Positions 44,650-54,520 of a stretch of DNA of 64,000 bases are shown here, one piece after another. Under the pieces are notes generated by a model, which did not search any database, had not been told where the DNA came from, and worked only from the letters and a program-made list of their open reading frames with translations. The DNA is from Myxococcales bacterium (GTDB lineage Bacteria > Myxococcota_A > Polyangia > Haliangiales > Haliangiaceae): contig JADJJK010000010.1 of assembly GCA_016706545.1 (NCBI GenBank), positions 1 through 64,000 of the forward strand. The letters run 5' to 3'. Both the position numbers and the translations under genes were made by a program. Each line of letters starts with the position of its first letter. The first letter of the stretch is position 1.

Positions 44650-47600
44650 ATGTCCGATTCGTCCCACTCTCTCGACAACGACGCCACCATGCCCGGGGGC
44701 CTGGGAGTTCGCGCAAGCGAGGGCGAAGCCGACGCGCCAGCCGCCGACGCGCCGGCCGCCGACGCGCCGGCTGAGCCCGCGGTAGACGATGCACCTACGC
44801 TGCGCAAGCCGCGCACCCTGTTTGGTCTGGACCAGGTCCCCACCGCGCCGGCCGCGCTCGCGCCGGCCGCGAACCAGGCCTGGCCCTTCGGCGAGGGCTC
44901 CACGCTCGACGCGGAGTCCTCGTCGGTTGCCCACGCGAGCTCGTCCGCGCTCGACGCCTTGCTAAAGGACATCGAGCAGTCCTTTGCTGGCGCAGCGAAG
45001 GCGGTGCGTCCGGGGCCGCTGATTGGCCACGCCAACCGCTTCCAGCTCTCAGCTCGCCTGGGCCACGGCGGCATGGGCGTGGTGTTCAAGGCGTTTGACC
45101 ACGAGCTGCGGCGCTACGTGGCGGTCAAGCTGCTGGCGCCGTCACAGCTTGGGCTCAGCGAAGACCGCATCGATCACTTCTTGCGCAACGAGGCGCGCGC
45201 GATCGCGGCGCTGGGCCACCCCAGCATCGTGCAGGTGTTCGATATCTCCTCCTGGTGCGAGGTGCCATTTCTGGTCATGGAGTACCTGGAAGGGCACTCG
45301 CTCGATGAGCTGCCCGCGGAGCCGATGCCGGTGCCGCGCGTGCTCTCGATCGCCGATCATCTCCTCGCCGGGCTCGCGCACGCACACGAGCACGGCGTGA
45401 TCCATCGCGATCTCAAGCCGAGTAACCTGTTCGAGACCACCCGCGGCGAGATCAAGATCCTGGACTTCGGGATCGCCAGCTTGACCAAGTCGCGCGGCTT
45501 CGTCGGTGAGGCGCGGCGCGCCGCCGACGCCTCTGGCGTGGCCGCCGCGATCTCGGGGACCCCTGGGTACATGTCCCCCGAGCAGTGGCTTGGGCCGGAG
45601 CAAGATGCGCGCACGGACGTGTGGGCTGTCGGGGTGCTGCTGGTGGGGATGCTGCTGGGGCGGCCGCTGTTCGCCGAACTCAGCGCCGCAGAGGTTCGCC
45701 AGGAGGTGCTGAGCGCCCGGCCCACCCTGGCCGAGCGCGATCCCCGCATCCCGCGGCCGTTGTTTCGCGTCCTCGAGAAGGCGCTGGAGAAGGATCCACA
45801 GCGGCGGTATCAGTCCGCGGCGCAGCTCCGGCAGGCGCTGGTGGAGGTCTCGGTCGCGCTGGGGTACGGGGCTCGCGTCAGCGCCCCGCTGACCCCGGAG
45901 CAGCGCCAGCTCACCCTGGTGGCGGGCAGCTTGTCCATCGACGAGGTCCGGGACTTCGACACCGCGGTGGAGATCCTTCGAACCTGGCACAACACCGTCG
46001 GCGCGATCGTGCAACGCGCCGGCGGGTTCTTGCTGTCGTCCGCCGGCGCCAGCTTCGTGGCTTGCTTTGGCTATCCAGCGGCGCAAGAGGATGACGCGGT
46101 TCGAGCGGTCGGGGTGGCCTGCGCGATCTGCGACACCGCGGGCGACCTGCTGCGGCCGGGGCGCCGTCAGGCCAAGGTCCGGCTGGGCGTGGACACCGGG
46201 CTTGGCGTGGTGGAGGTGGTCCCAGGGTCCGCCGTCGGCGCGGTGGCGCTGCACGGGCCCATGGCCCAGCTCGCCGCCGCGCTCCGCGAGCGCGTGGCGC
46301 CAGGGCAGGTGGTCATCAGCCAGGCCACCGCCGACCTGGTGCGCGGGGGCTTCCTGCTGTCGCCGCTCACCCAGGCGGAGCCCCTCGTCGAGCCCGGCGC
46401 CGCTGGTCACAACCCGACCCAGGACTCCGCGGGCCCAGCGGCTTCGCCTCGCGCGCTGGCGTTCATCGTCGCCGGGGCGCGGTCGGTGGCCAGCCGCTTC
46501 GAGCGTTCGTCTCTGGAGTCCTCGCCGCTGGTGGGGCGAGACGACGAGCTGGAGATCCAGGACCAGCTCTGGAAGCAAGTGGACCGCGGCCAGGGCGCCG
46601 TGTACTGCCTGATCGGCGATGCTGGCATCGGCAAGTCTCGCCTGGTGCATCGCCTGTGCAAGCGGGTGATGGCAGATGGCGGCCTGGCGCTGGCCGGCCA
46701 GTGCTGGCCGCAGGCCGCGCACAGCCCCTTTCATCCCTTGCTATCGCTGCTGCGGCGAGCGCTGGGGCTGGACGTCGCCGCCGACGTCGCCGCCGACGTC
46801 GCCGCCGATCCGGACGTCGCCGCCGTCCGGCCGCCGATCCGGACGTCGCCGCCGATCCGGCCGCCGCCGCGGTACACGCGCCGCCGCAGCTCAGCCGCCT
46901 GCAGCGAGCGCTGCTTGGTCTTGGCTTTGACAACCCGTGCGACCTCGCTGTGTTCGCGAGCGCGCTGTCGCTGCCCTCTCTGGAGCGCTCGCCTGTGCCA
47001 GCGGAGTCCGCCGAGGCGCTGCGCCGGGCCATCATCGAATCCAGCATCTCGTTGCTGGAGCGGCTCGCCGCGCGCGCACCGGTCGCGCTCATCATCGAAG
47101 ATCTGCACTGGGCCGACCCGTCCACGCTGGAGTTCTTGGATCATCTGCTACCGAGAGTCGCGGGCCACCGCGTGTGGCTGGTCCTGACCACGCACCGGGA
47201 GATGGAGCCGTTCTGGCGCCAGCGCGCCATCTGTCATGAGCGCCGCCTCTCTGGGCTGACCGAGGAGCGGGCCAGAGATCTGGTGCGCCACCTGCGTAGC
47301 AACTTCGGCCGCGGCGCGCTCCTGTCTGCGGAGCGCGTGGAGCAGATCGTCGAGCGAGCCGGCGGGCTCCCTCTGTATCTCGAAGAGCTGACGCATGCGT
47401 GGTTGCAGCGCCAAGGGGTGATCGTCGCGCCTCCGGAAGCGACCTTGCCAGGGCTCCTGGGGGCGCGGCTTGATTCGCTCACCGCGCCGGCCCTGGCGGC
47501 TGCGCAGCTCGGCGCGCTCTTGGCCTGCGACTTCCGCACGGAGCTGCTGCAGGCGCTGGCGGCCCAGTGGCCGCTCACCGCCGATGGGGCAGCGGGGGCT

Positions 47601-49334
47601 GCGTCATCGGGGGGCGTCGACGCCCTCGGCGGTGGGCCGGCGGCCACGCTCGACGACGCGGCCCAGGTCGCGCTGGCGGGCGCGCTCGACGAGCTGTGTG
47701 ACAAGGGCATCGTCCACCGCTCCGCCGCGGGGCAGGCGGCGCACGGAGCCAGGTACGGGTTTCGTCATGCCCTGATGCAGGACGTGGCCTATCAATCCAT
47801 GGCTCCTGAGAGACGGCGCGCTCGCCACGCCCAGGTCGCTGACTTGCTGGTGCGCTGGAGCGAGTCGCACGACCGGCCACCTTCGACGGACCTGTTCACT
47901 CCAGAGCTCATCGCGCACCACTATGACTGCGCCGGCCACACCGAGCTGGCGATGCAACACTGGGAGCGCGCGGCTGGCGACGCCGCCAGCAAGGGGGCGG
48001 TCAAGGAGGCGGTGGACCACCTGAGCCGCGCGCTGGTGCTCCTGGAGAGCTTGCCGCAGGAGGCGTCACGCGACGAGCGTGAGCTGCGGATCTTGCTGGC
48101 GCTTGGGCCGCTGCTCCGGTCCGCCCACGGCCACGGTGCGCCGCTGGTGGAGGACACCTACGCGCGCGCGTACGACCTGTGCGTTCGTCATGGCAAGCAC
48201 GCGCAGATGTTCCCGCTGCTCGTCGGGCTCTGGCAGTGCAACATGGCCGGCGGCGACCTGGACGAGGCCGCCACCTTGGGGGCGCGCCTGTTGATCTTGG
48301 CCGAAGGCGCCCGCGACAGCACGATGCGCCTCATCGCGATGCACGCCGTCGGCACCACCCGGTTCCTGCAGGGGGACGTGGGGGCCGCCATCGAGCACAC
48401 CCGCGCTGGCTGGCAGCTCTATGATCGCAGCGCCCACGGTGAGCTGGCGTTCACGCACGGCCATGATCCCGGCGTCGGCCACGGCATGTATCTGGCGTGG
48501 TCACTATGGCAGGCCGGGTATCCGGAACAGGCGCTGGTGCAGGCGCGAGCTGCGCTGACGCTGGCACGCTCGCTTGGCCACCCCATGAGCCTCGCGTTCG
48601 CGCTGAGCCACACCGCCATCTTGCACAACCTGCGCGGTGAGCACGCCGAGGCGGAGGCGCTGCTGCTCGAGTCCCGCGCGCTGGCAGAAGACGACCTGCG
48701 CGGCTCTTGGGCGGCGCTGGCGCAGCTCCAGCGCGGCTGGGCGCTCGCCGGAAGCGGCGACCCTGCCGGGATCACGCTCATGGAGGAGGGCATCGCCGCC
48801 TGGCGCCAGAGCGGCGCGCGCGCTGGCACCACGTTCTACTACGTCGCGCTTGGGCAGGCCCAGCTTCACCACGGCGACCGCGCGGCGGCGGAGGACAGCC
48901 TGGCCATGGCCGCGGCGCTGGTGGCCCAGAACGGGGAGCACTTCTATGAGCCAGAGCTGCTACGCAGTCAGGCAATGTTGATGGACATCACCACAGGCGC
49001 GCTGGAGATCACAGCGTTGCACCAGCGAGCGCTGGCGCTGGCCGAGGCCCAGTCCGCGCGCGCCTGGCAGCTCCGCTTGTGGTGCGACCGCGTCGAGCTG
49101 GCGCACGCGCTGGAGCTGGCGCATGATCTCGAGCCCGGTAACGTGGAGTTCTCCACTGCGCAGATCTCTGCGCTGGAGGAGGCGCGCGCCGGGCTGCAGG
49201 CGTGCCTGGACTGGTTCACCGAGGGCCACGACACCGCCGATCTGCGGCACGCCTCGGCCCTGCTCGAGCTTGGCCTCGCGCCAGAGCCGCCAGCGACGTC
49301 TGTGACGCCAGCGACGCAGGAGCGCGCGCCATGA
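44650..49334 (+). CDS. Ser/Thr protein kinase with cyclase-like, AAA ATPase and TPR domains (kinase 3), reading frame disrupted
   Basis: The joined product is about 1560 residues. A Pro/Ala-rich leader precedes a Hanks-type kinase (GHGGMGVVF near residue 137, HRDLKPSN near 251, DFGIA). Residues about 417-560 resemble a class III nucleotide cyclase (FGYPAAQEDDAVRAVGVA) but lack the catalytic Asp residues. The AAA_16 ATPase follows (Walker A GDAGIGKSRLV near 657, Walker B IEDLHWADPST near 815), then TPR-like repeats to the end. The frame changes once at about 46825-46845, inside a 12-bp GACGTCGCCGCC repeat; the upstream frame becomes RPPIRTSPPIRPPP while the downstream frame continues sensibly. 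Slippage in this repeat, real or during sequencing, is the likely cause. The stop overlaps the methyltransferase start (ATGA). Confidence 0.88.
46785..46860 (+). repeat. 12-bp imperfect repeat at the kinase 3 frame break
   Basis: GACGTCGCCGCC occurs three times in tandem and twice more separated by GATCCG/GTCCGG spacers. The reading frame of kinase 3 changes within this stretch. Confidence 0.7.
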
Positions 49335-49951
49335 TGGCGGCGTGGCTGCATGACGTGGCTGGCCTGCGCGTGCCGGCGCCACGGATCACCCGCGGGCGGC
49401 GGCCGCTCTGGGCGTACGTGTGGCCGGCGGGCCTCGTGCTGGCGGAGATGGTGGCGCGCGAGCTGGCGCCCCAGCTCGCGGGTCGCAAGGTGCTGGAGCT
49501 TGGCTGCGGCCTGGGCGCGGTCGGCCTGTCCGCGGCCAAGGTCGGCGCGCTGGTGACGCTGGTCGACCGCGAGCCAGAGGCGCTCGTGGAGGTCCAGCGC
49601 ATCGCGGCCGAGAACTCGCTGACCGTGCAGACCCAGCAGCTCGAGTGGAGCCGCGTGCCGGAGGCGCTGGTCGGCGCCTTCGAGGTCGTCCTCGGCGCCG
49701 ACATCGTGTACGACCCGTCTCAGCTCACCCCCATGCTGGGCGCCATCCAGACCCTGCTGGCGCCGGGCGGCTGCGCCTATCTCGCCGATCCGGATCGCGC
49801 CATCCCGGGCTCCCTTGCCGAGACCGCCCGCCAGATGGGCATGGTGTTCGAGCACCTGCGCACCGTGACGGACCCACCGGCGGTCCCCACCAGCGACGAG
49901 AGCCACAAGCAACCCGTGCATGTGTATCGCCTGACCGGTACCTCTAGCTGA
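49331..49951 (+). CDS. Class I SAM-dependent methyltransferase, lysine/nicotinamide methyltransferase-like
   Basis: The 206-residue protein contains the Rossmann-type SAM motif I (KVLELGCGLGAVGLSAAK), the acidic motif (LVDREPEAL) and GADIVYDPSQL. These resemble the METTL/nicotinamide-N-methyltransferase-like 'methyltransferase 16' group, many of which modify protein lysines. It starts inside the kinase 3 stop codon (ATGA at 49331-49334; a second ATG follows at 49334), so it is translationally coupled to that kinase. A role in modifying the kinase or its partner is suggestive but unproved. It ends just before a tandem 26-bp repeat and the AT-rich border of the natural-product cluster. Confidence 0.82.
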   Translation: MMAAWLHDVAGLRVPAPRITRGRRPLWAYVWPAGLVLAEMVARELAPQLAGRKVLELGCGLGAVGLSAAKVGALVTLVDREPEALVEVQRIAAENSLTVQTQQLEWSRVPEALVGAFEVVLGADIVYDPSQLTPMLGAIQTLLAPGGCAYLADPDRAIPGSLAETARQMGMVFEHLRTVTDPPAVPTSDESHKQPVHVYRLTGTSS

Positions 49952-49994
49952 GCGCTCTCCAGACGAGATCTAGCTGAGCGCTATCCGGAAGAGA
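49943..49994. repeat. 26-bp tandem duplication
   Basis: TCTAGCTGAGCGCT(C/A)TCC(A/G)GA(C/A)GAGA occurs twice back to back (49943-49968 and 49969-49994) with three differences. The first copy overlaps the end of the methyltransferase gene. It marks the junction to the AT-rich region. Confidence 0.85.
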
Positions 49995-50317
49995 TCTGGA
50001 GTGTAAACTCTGCATCTCACCATCCCGATCAATTGAATGTTATTTATGCATTCCTCACTGCATTTCGCATTTCTTTCATATGTCATATTGCTTTGAATTC
50101 AACGTCCCATCTCTTGGTGGCGACATTTGGCACCAGAATATCTCTTGCGAAAGAAGGAGAAGTGAGTCGCAAGGGGTAGCTGCGAAGGCAGCGGTATGGC
50201 CAAAATGGACGGCTGAACTATTCCAGTTCTACTGTAGTCGATAATGTAGGTTGCGTCCCTGAATCATCACGTTTTGTATGGTGATATTCGATATTCGGAC
50301 GCCGCGAGGGACAGTTC
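49995..50317. promoter_or_regulatory. AT-rich leader of the NRPS cluster
   Basis: About 320 bases of strikingly lower GC than the surroundings, for example near 50030-50110. No gene is seen. It lies directly upstream of the first cluster gene, so it probably holds the cluster promoter; candidate -10-like GATAAT is at 50240-50245, but I see no clear -35 partner. GAGGGA at 50306-50311 is a plausible ribosome site for the SHMT-like gene. Confidence 0.5.
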
Positions 50318-51709
50318 ATGAAGTCGAATGTTGGTGAGGCGACGAAGTCCTTTGCACCACATGACCCCTGGTTGGAGCAGATCCAGAAGACCGGGCATGA
50401 ACGCCTGAGGACACAAGATCCCGAGCTCTGTTCATGTATCGAGCAAGAGGGCGAACGCCAGGCGTCCCACCTCGTGATGGTGGCCTCCAGCAGCGTGGTC
50501 GATCCCAGCGTGCTCGCGTGCATGGCCACGCCGTTTGTCAACGTGACGGCGGAGGGATACCCGGGGCGCCGCTATCACGCCGGATGCCACGAGGTGGACC
50601 GGGTTGAACAGCTCGCGATTGACCGCGCGCGTCAGGCGTTTGGCGCGCAGTACGCGAACGTGCAGTCCCACTCTGCGACCACCGCGAACTACACGGTGCT
50701 GTCAGGCTTGCTCCGGCCTGGCGACCGGGTGCTCGGGATGGATCTCTCGCAGGGGGGGCACCTGACCCACGGCAGCAAGGCCGCCTATGCAGGCCAGTAC
50801 TTCGACGCGCACGGCTATGGGCTGCGCGCGGATGGCACCATCGACTATGACGGCGTCGCCAGGCAGGCGCGCGAGCTGTCCCCGCGGATGATCATCTGTG
50901 GTGCGACGGCGCATCCCCGCGCCATCGACTTCGCGCGCTTCCGCCAGATCGGCGACGAGGTGGGCGCGCTGGTCCTGGCGGACATCTCGCACGTCGCCGG
51001 GCTCGTGATCGCGGGCCTTCACCCGAGCCCAATCGATCACGCGCACATCACGACCACCTGCATGCACAAGCAGCTCTTTGGTCCGCGTGGCGGCCTGATC
51101 TTGATGGGCCGTGACGCCCACACCAGCCGTCCGGGCGAGAAGCGCACGCTCGCGCAGGAGCTCGATCGCGCGGTGTTTCCGTTCTCGCAGGGCGCGCCCA
51201 TCGTCAACTCGATCGCCGCCAAGGCCCGCGCGCTCGCGCTGTCCATGACGCCCGCGTTTCGGCTCACCGCCGAGCGCATCGTCAGCGACGCGAAGGCGCT
51301 GGCGCGGGAGCTCCTGGAGCTGGGCTATCAGGTCGTGTCCGGCGGCACGGACAATCACATCGTGCTGGTCGACCTGCGCGGCTGCGCGGTGAGCGGCCTG
51401 GTGGCGGAGCGCGCGCTGGAGGAGTGTCACATCGTGGTCAACAAGAACGCGATCCCCGGCGATCCGCGTCCCACCGGCGTGACCAGCGGCATTCGCCTTG
51501 GCACCAACACCATGGCGTACCGCGGCCTTGGGCGCCCAGAGATGGCGGCCTGCGCGCGCCTCATCGATCGCGTGCTGCGCGGTCTCACGGTGCGAGACGA
51601 TCGCAGCTACGAGCTGCCCGTCGCGCTCCGCGATGAGGTGCGGGCGTCGGTCCACGCGCTGGCGGAGCGCTTTCCGATCCCGGGCTATCCTGTGGGAGCG
51701 ACCTCGTGA
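50318..51709 (+). CDS. Serine hydroxymethyltransferase-like PLP enzyme of the NRPS cluster
   Basis: The 463-residue protein aligns end to end with GlyA. It keeps the PLP lysine (Lys251 in MHKQLFGPRGG), the stacking His118 (QSHSATTAN), Asp222 (DISHVAGL), GHLTHGS, GGTDNH and the SGIRLGT carboxylate site. It departs at the folate-handling active site: the ASEN motif of GlyA (catalytic Glu57 in E. coli) is ASSS here (Ser58), and the Tyr of KYAEGYPG is Thr77. The reaction is therefore unlikely to be ordinary folate-dependent serine-glycine exchange. A folate-independent aldol reaction, or alpha-substituted serine synthesis as reported for the SHMT homologue FmoH, fits the cluster. This is the first gene of the cluster. 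Confidence 0.88.
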   Translation: MKSNVGEATKSFAPHDPWLEQIQKTGHERLRTQDPELCSCIEQEGERQASHLVMVASSSVVDPSVLACMATPFVNVTAEGYPGRRYHAGCHEVDRVEQLAIDRARQAFGAQYANVQSHSATTANYTVLSGLLRPGDRVLGMDLSQGGHLTHGSKAAYAGQYFDAHGYGLRADGTIDYDGVARQARELSPRMIICGATAHPRAIDFARFRQIGDEVGALVLADISHVAGLVIAGLHPSPIDHAHITTTCMHKQLFGPRGGLILMGRDAHTSRPGEKRTLAQELDRAVFPFSQGAPIVNSIAAKARALALSMTPAFRLTAERIVSDAKALARELLELGYQVVSGGTDNHIVLVDLRGCAVSGLVAERALEECHIVVNKNAIPGDPRPTGVTSGIRLGTNTMAYRGLGRPEMAACARLIDRVLRGLTVRDDRSYELPVALRDEVRASVHALAERFPIPGYPVGATS

Positions 51710-51782
51710 GCTCCCGCCGGGCTCGGCGTCGGCGGGCGGCCGCGGCGGCGCCTCGGCAGCGGCGCGCGCGCATTGGGCCGTC

Positions 51783-52520
51783 ATGAAGAACCGGCGCTCT
51801 CCGTGGATCGTGGTGCCGCAGCCGCGGCCGGTTGCCACGCAACGGCTCTTGTGTTTGCCGCACGCCGGTGGCGGCATCCACCACTTCGTGCCGTGGGCCC
51901 TCGCGGCCCCGCAGGAGATCGAGCTCGGCGTGGTGCAGCTCCCGGGCCGCGGCGCGCGGACGGTGGAGCCGGCGCACCACGAGCTGCATGGCCTGATCGC
52001 CGCGCTCACCGAAGAGGTCGTGCCGCTGCTCGACCGGCCGCTGGTGTTGTTTGGGCACTCGCTCGGCGGCTTGCTCGCGTTCGAGCTGGCTCGCGCCTTG
52101 CGCGGGCGAGGCCAGCGGCTGGCGCTGCTGTGCGTCTCGGGCGTGGCGCCTCCGCCGTATCACGACGGGGTGGGGCAGCTCCACCTGGGCTCGGATCAGG
52201 ACCTGGTCGACGAGCTTCGGCAGCTCGGCGGGACCCCGCCGCAGGTGTTCGAGCAGCCCGAGCTGCTGGAGCTGATCGTCCAAGCCTTCCGCGCCGATCT
52301 CGCGGTCGGGGAGACCTATCGCTATCGGGACGAGCCACCGCTCGAGTGTCCGATCCTCGCGATGGGCGGCCGAGACGATTCGCTCGCTGTCGAGGAGCTA
52401 CAAGGCTGGCAGCGCCATACCCATGGCGCGCTGCGCGTGGAGATGTTTTCGGGCGGCCACTTCTATCTGCACGATGCGCACGGCGCGGTGCTGCGAGCCA
52501 TCGTCAGGGCGTCGCGGTGA
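51783..52520 (+). CDS. Type II thioesterase
   Basis: This 245-residue alpha/beta hydrolase is of the stand-alone thioesterase type that removes mis-primed acyl groups from NRPS carrier domains. It has LLCLPHAGGG at the N-terminal oxyanion region, nucleophile Ser93 in GHSLGG, an Asp in GGRDDS and the catalytic His in SGGHFYLH. The length is typical (about 240-250). It sits 73 nt after the SHMT-like gene and before the MbtH gene on the same strand. Because no terminal TE domain is visible in the NRPS, it might alternatively release the product in trans. Confidence 0.92.
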   Translation: MKNRRSPWIVVPQPRPVATQRLLCLPHAGGGIHHFVPWALAAPQEIELGVVQLPGRGARTVEPAHHELHGLIAALTEEVVPLLDRPLVLFGHSLGGLLAFELARALRGRGQRLALLCVSGVAPPPYHDGVGQLHLGSDQDLVDELRQLGGTPPQVFEQPELLELIVQAFRADLAVGETYRYRDEPPLECPILAMGGRDDSLAVEELQGWQRHTHGALRVEMFSGGHFYLHDAHGAVLRAIVRASR

Positions 52521-52613
52521 ACGCCACGATGATCTCACCGGCGCCCCCGCGCGCGGCAGGGGCACAGACAACGTCGCCACCAGGCGGTGGCCTCAAGCAA
52601 TCGGAGGACTGTC

Positions 52614-52829
52614 ATGGAAGATGAAGATGCTCGGGTGTACAAGGTCGTGGTCAACCACGAGGAGCAGTACTCGATCTGGCTCGCGGACCGCGCCACCCCC
52701 GCGGGGTGGGCCGACGCCGGGAAGCAGGGCACCAAGAGCGAGTGTCTGGCTTACATCCAGGAGGTGTGGACGGACATGCGTCCGCTGAGCCTGCGCCGCG
52801 CCATGGAGACGGACCCGTCGAGATCATGA
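52614..52829 (+). CDS. MbtH-like protein
   Basis: This 71-residue MbtH protein is an adenylation-domain chaperone/activator. Family features are NHEEQYSIW, PAGW, and the C-terminal WTDMRPLSLR. The ATG at 52614 has GGAGG at 52603-52607 and matches the usual MbtH N-terminus; the in-frame ATG at 52587 adds unrelated residues. It very probably supports the A domain of the NRPS encoded 3.4 kb downstream in the same run of genes. Confidence 0.95.
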   Translation: MEDEDARVYKVVVNHEEQYSIWLADRATPAGWADAGKQGTKSECLAYIQEVWTDMRPLSLRRAMETDPSRS

Positions 52830-52872
52830 GCTCGAGGGCGCCCTCGCCACCGAGCTGCCAGCGGAGGACCTC

Positions 52873-54519
52873 GTGAAGATCACGTTCTTGTCAGTGCATA
52901 GCAAGGATCATGCGCCCGGCTTCCCGGTGTGGCGCTACAACCTGGCGTGCGCCTACCTGCAGGCCTACCTCACGAAGTCGCCGATCTACGGGGAGCTGCA
53001 GTTCACGCACGTCGTGGACTACGAGTCCGCGAGCGCGAGCTCGCTGGTGGAGCGGATCCTCGCCGAGCGGCCGGACGTCCTGGCGGCGTCTTGCTACTGC
53101 TGGAACTGGAAGCTCTTCTGCGAGGTCTTCCCGCAGGTCAAGCAAGCGCTGCCTCACCTGGTGATCGTGGCCGGTGGTCCGCAGTTCGATCTGACCACGG
53201 GCCCCGAGGAGCTGGGGCGCCACCCGGCGCTCGACTTCATCGTGGTGGGCGAGGGCGAGGTCACGTTCCTGGAGCTGGTGGAGCACCTCCACCGGCGGCA
53301 CACCGGCGCGGTCGCCGCCGCCGGCCGGCCCCGCGGCCTGCCCGTGCTCGGCAGCCCTTCGTCTGACGGCGTCGGCGGGATCGCCGGGCTCGCGGTCCGC
53401 ACCGCCAGCGGCGCCACCGCCATGACCTCGTGCCGTGAGGTGCTCGAGGAGCTCGATGACATCCCGTCGCCGTACCTGCACGGCATCGTCGATCTGGAGA
53501 CGCTGCGCAACGGGATCGTCGCCATCGAGACGCAACGCGGTTGTCCGTACACCTGCGCCTACTGCGACTACCCCAAGCGTGAACTTGGGACCACCAAGGT
53601 GCGCTTCTTCTCCGAGGAGCGCGTGTTGAAGGAGATCGATCTCATCTACGCCTCCAAGGTGCGTCAGCTCTACCTGATGGACGCCACGTTCAACTCCAAG
53701 CGGGCGCGCGCCAAGAACATCCTGCGCCACATCGTCAAGCTGCGTACCGAGCGGGCCAGCCGGATGGCGGTGAGCACGGAGATGTTCCCCGAGCTGATGG
53801 ACGAGGAGATGCTGCTCCTGAGCCGGGACGCCAACCTCAACTACATCGAGGTCGGCGTGCAGTCGCTCAACCCCAGCGCGCTCGCCGCCATGCAGCGACC
53901 GCGCAAGGATCCCAAGCTCCGAGAAGTGATCGACATCGCGGTGCGTAACCAGGTGCGGATCGTCCCGCAGATCATCCTGGGCCTGCCGGGCGACAGCGAG
54001 GAGGGCTTCTACTCCACGTTCGACCAGATCTACTCCTTGCCGACCATCGACTTCCAGTGCTTCCGCCTCCTCCTCTTGCCGGGGACCCCGTACCGCGCGC
54101 GCGCGGCGGAGCTCGGTCTGGTCTACAACTCGCAGCCGCCCTACCAGCTCCTGTCCAGCCGCGACTTCACCGCGGAGCAGCTCGAGCGCCTGGACCGCTT
54201 TCGCAAGTTCGCGCTGATGATCCTCGAGCTGAAGCCGACGCTGACCGCGCTGGCCACCGCGTGCGAGGTCCCGCACCACCGGCTCATCGCCGACTTCCTC
54301 GAAGCCCAGCCCTCGCACTGCGCGTGGGACTGGCCGGTGCAGTCGGTGCCGCAGCGCCAGGAGGCTGGCCGGCTCCTGGCCGGGTTCATGGCGCACCTGC
54401 TCGAGGCCCATGGTCCAGCGCTCGACGACGTGGCGCGTCAGCGCTTGGCGGAGCAAGGCAAGCGGATCGAGACCTATCTGGAGCTGCAGATGTACGTGAT
54501 CAAGAAGGGGGTCGCGTAG
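52873..54519 (+). CDS. Cobalamin-binding-type radical SAM enzyme 1
   Basis: This 548-residue protein has an N-terminal cobalamin-binding-like Rossmann domain (about 1-150, with VIVAGGPQFD and VVGEGEVTFLEL). The radical SAM core at about 215-420 carries the iron-sulfur cluster motif C224-P-Y-T-C228-A-Y-C231 (CX3CX2C). Its N-terminal domain lacks the DxHxxG lower ligand, which is usual for class B methylase-type enzymes. The C-terminal about 120 residues form a helical extension like that of DUF4080-type enzymes. The start is a GTG at 52873 with GGAGGA at 52863-52868. It could methylate or rearrange an sp3 carbon of a cluster intermediate. The next radical SAM gene starts 1 nt after its stop. 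Confidence 0.9.
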   Translation: MKITFLSVHSKDHAPGFPVWRYNLACAYLQAYLTKSPIYGELQFTHVVDYESASASSLVERILAERPDVLAASCYCWNWKLFCEVFPQVKQALPHLVIVAGGPQFDLTTGPEELGRHPALDFIVVGEGEVTFLELVEHLHRRHTGAVAAAGRPRGLPVLGSPSSDGVGGIAGLAVRTASGATAMTSCREVLEELDDIPSPYLHGIVDLETLRNGIVAIETQRGCPYTCAYCDYPKRELGTTKVRFFSEERVLKEIDLIYASKVRQLYLMDATFNSKRARAKNILRHIVKLRTERASRMAVSTEMFPELMDEEMLLLSRDANLNYIEVGVQSLNPSALAAMQRPRKDPKLREVIDIAVRNQVRIVPQIILGLPGDSEEGFYSTFDQIYSLPTIDFQCFRLLLLPGTPYRARAAELGLVYNSQPPYQLLSSRDFTAEQLERLDRFRKFALMILELKPTLTALATACEVPHHRLIADFLEAQPSHCAWDWPVQSVPQRQEAGRLLAGFMAHLLEAHGPALDDVARQRLAEQGKRIETYLELQMYVIKKGVA

Positions 54520-54520
54520 C

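Noticed and set aside
50125..50150. Sigma-54 promoter (TGGCAC near 50131)
   Set aside because: No TTGCA-type -12 element at the required 5-bp spacing.
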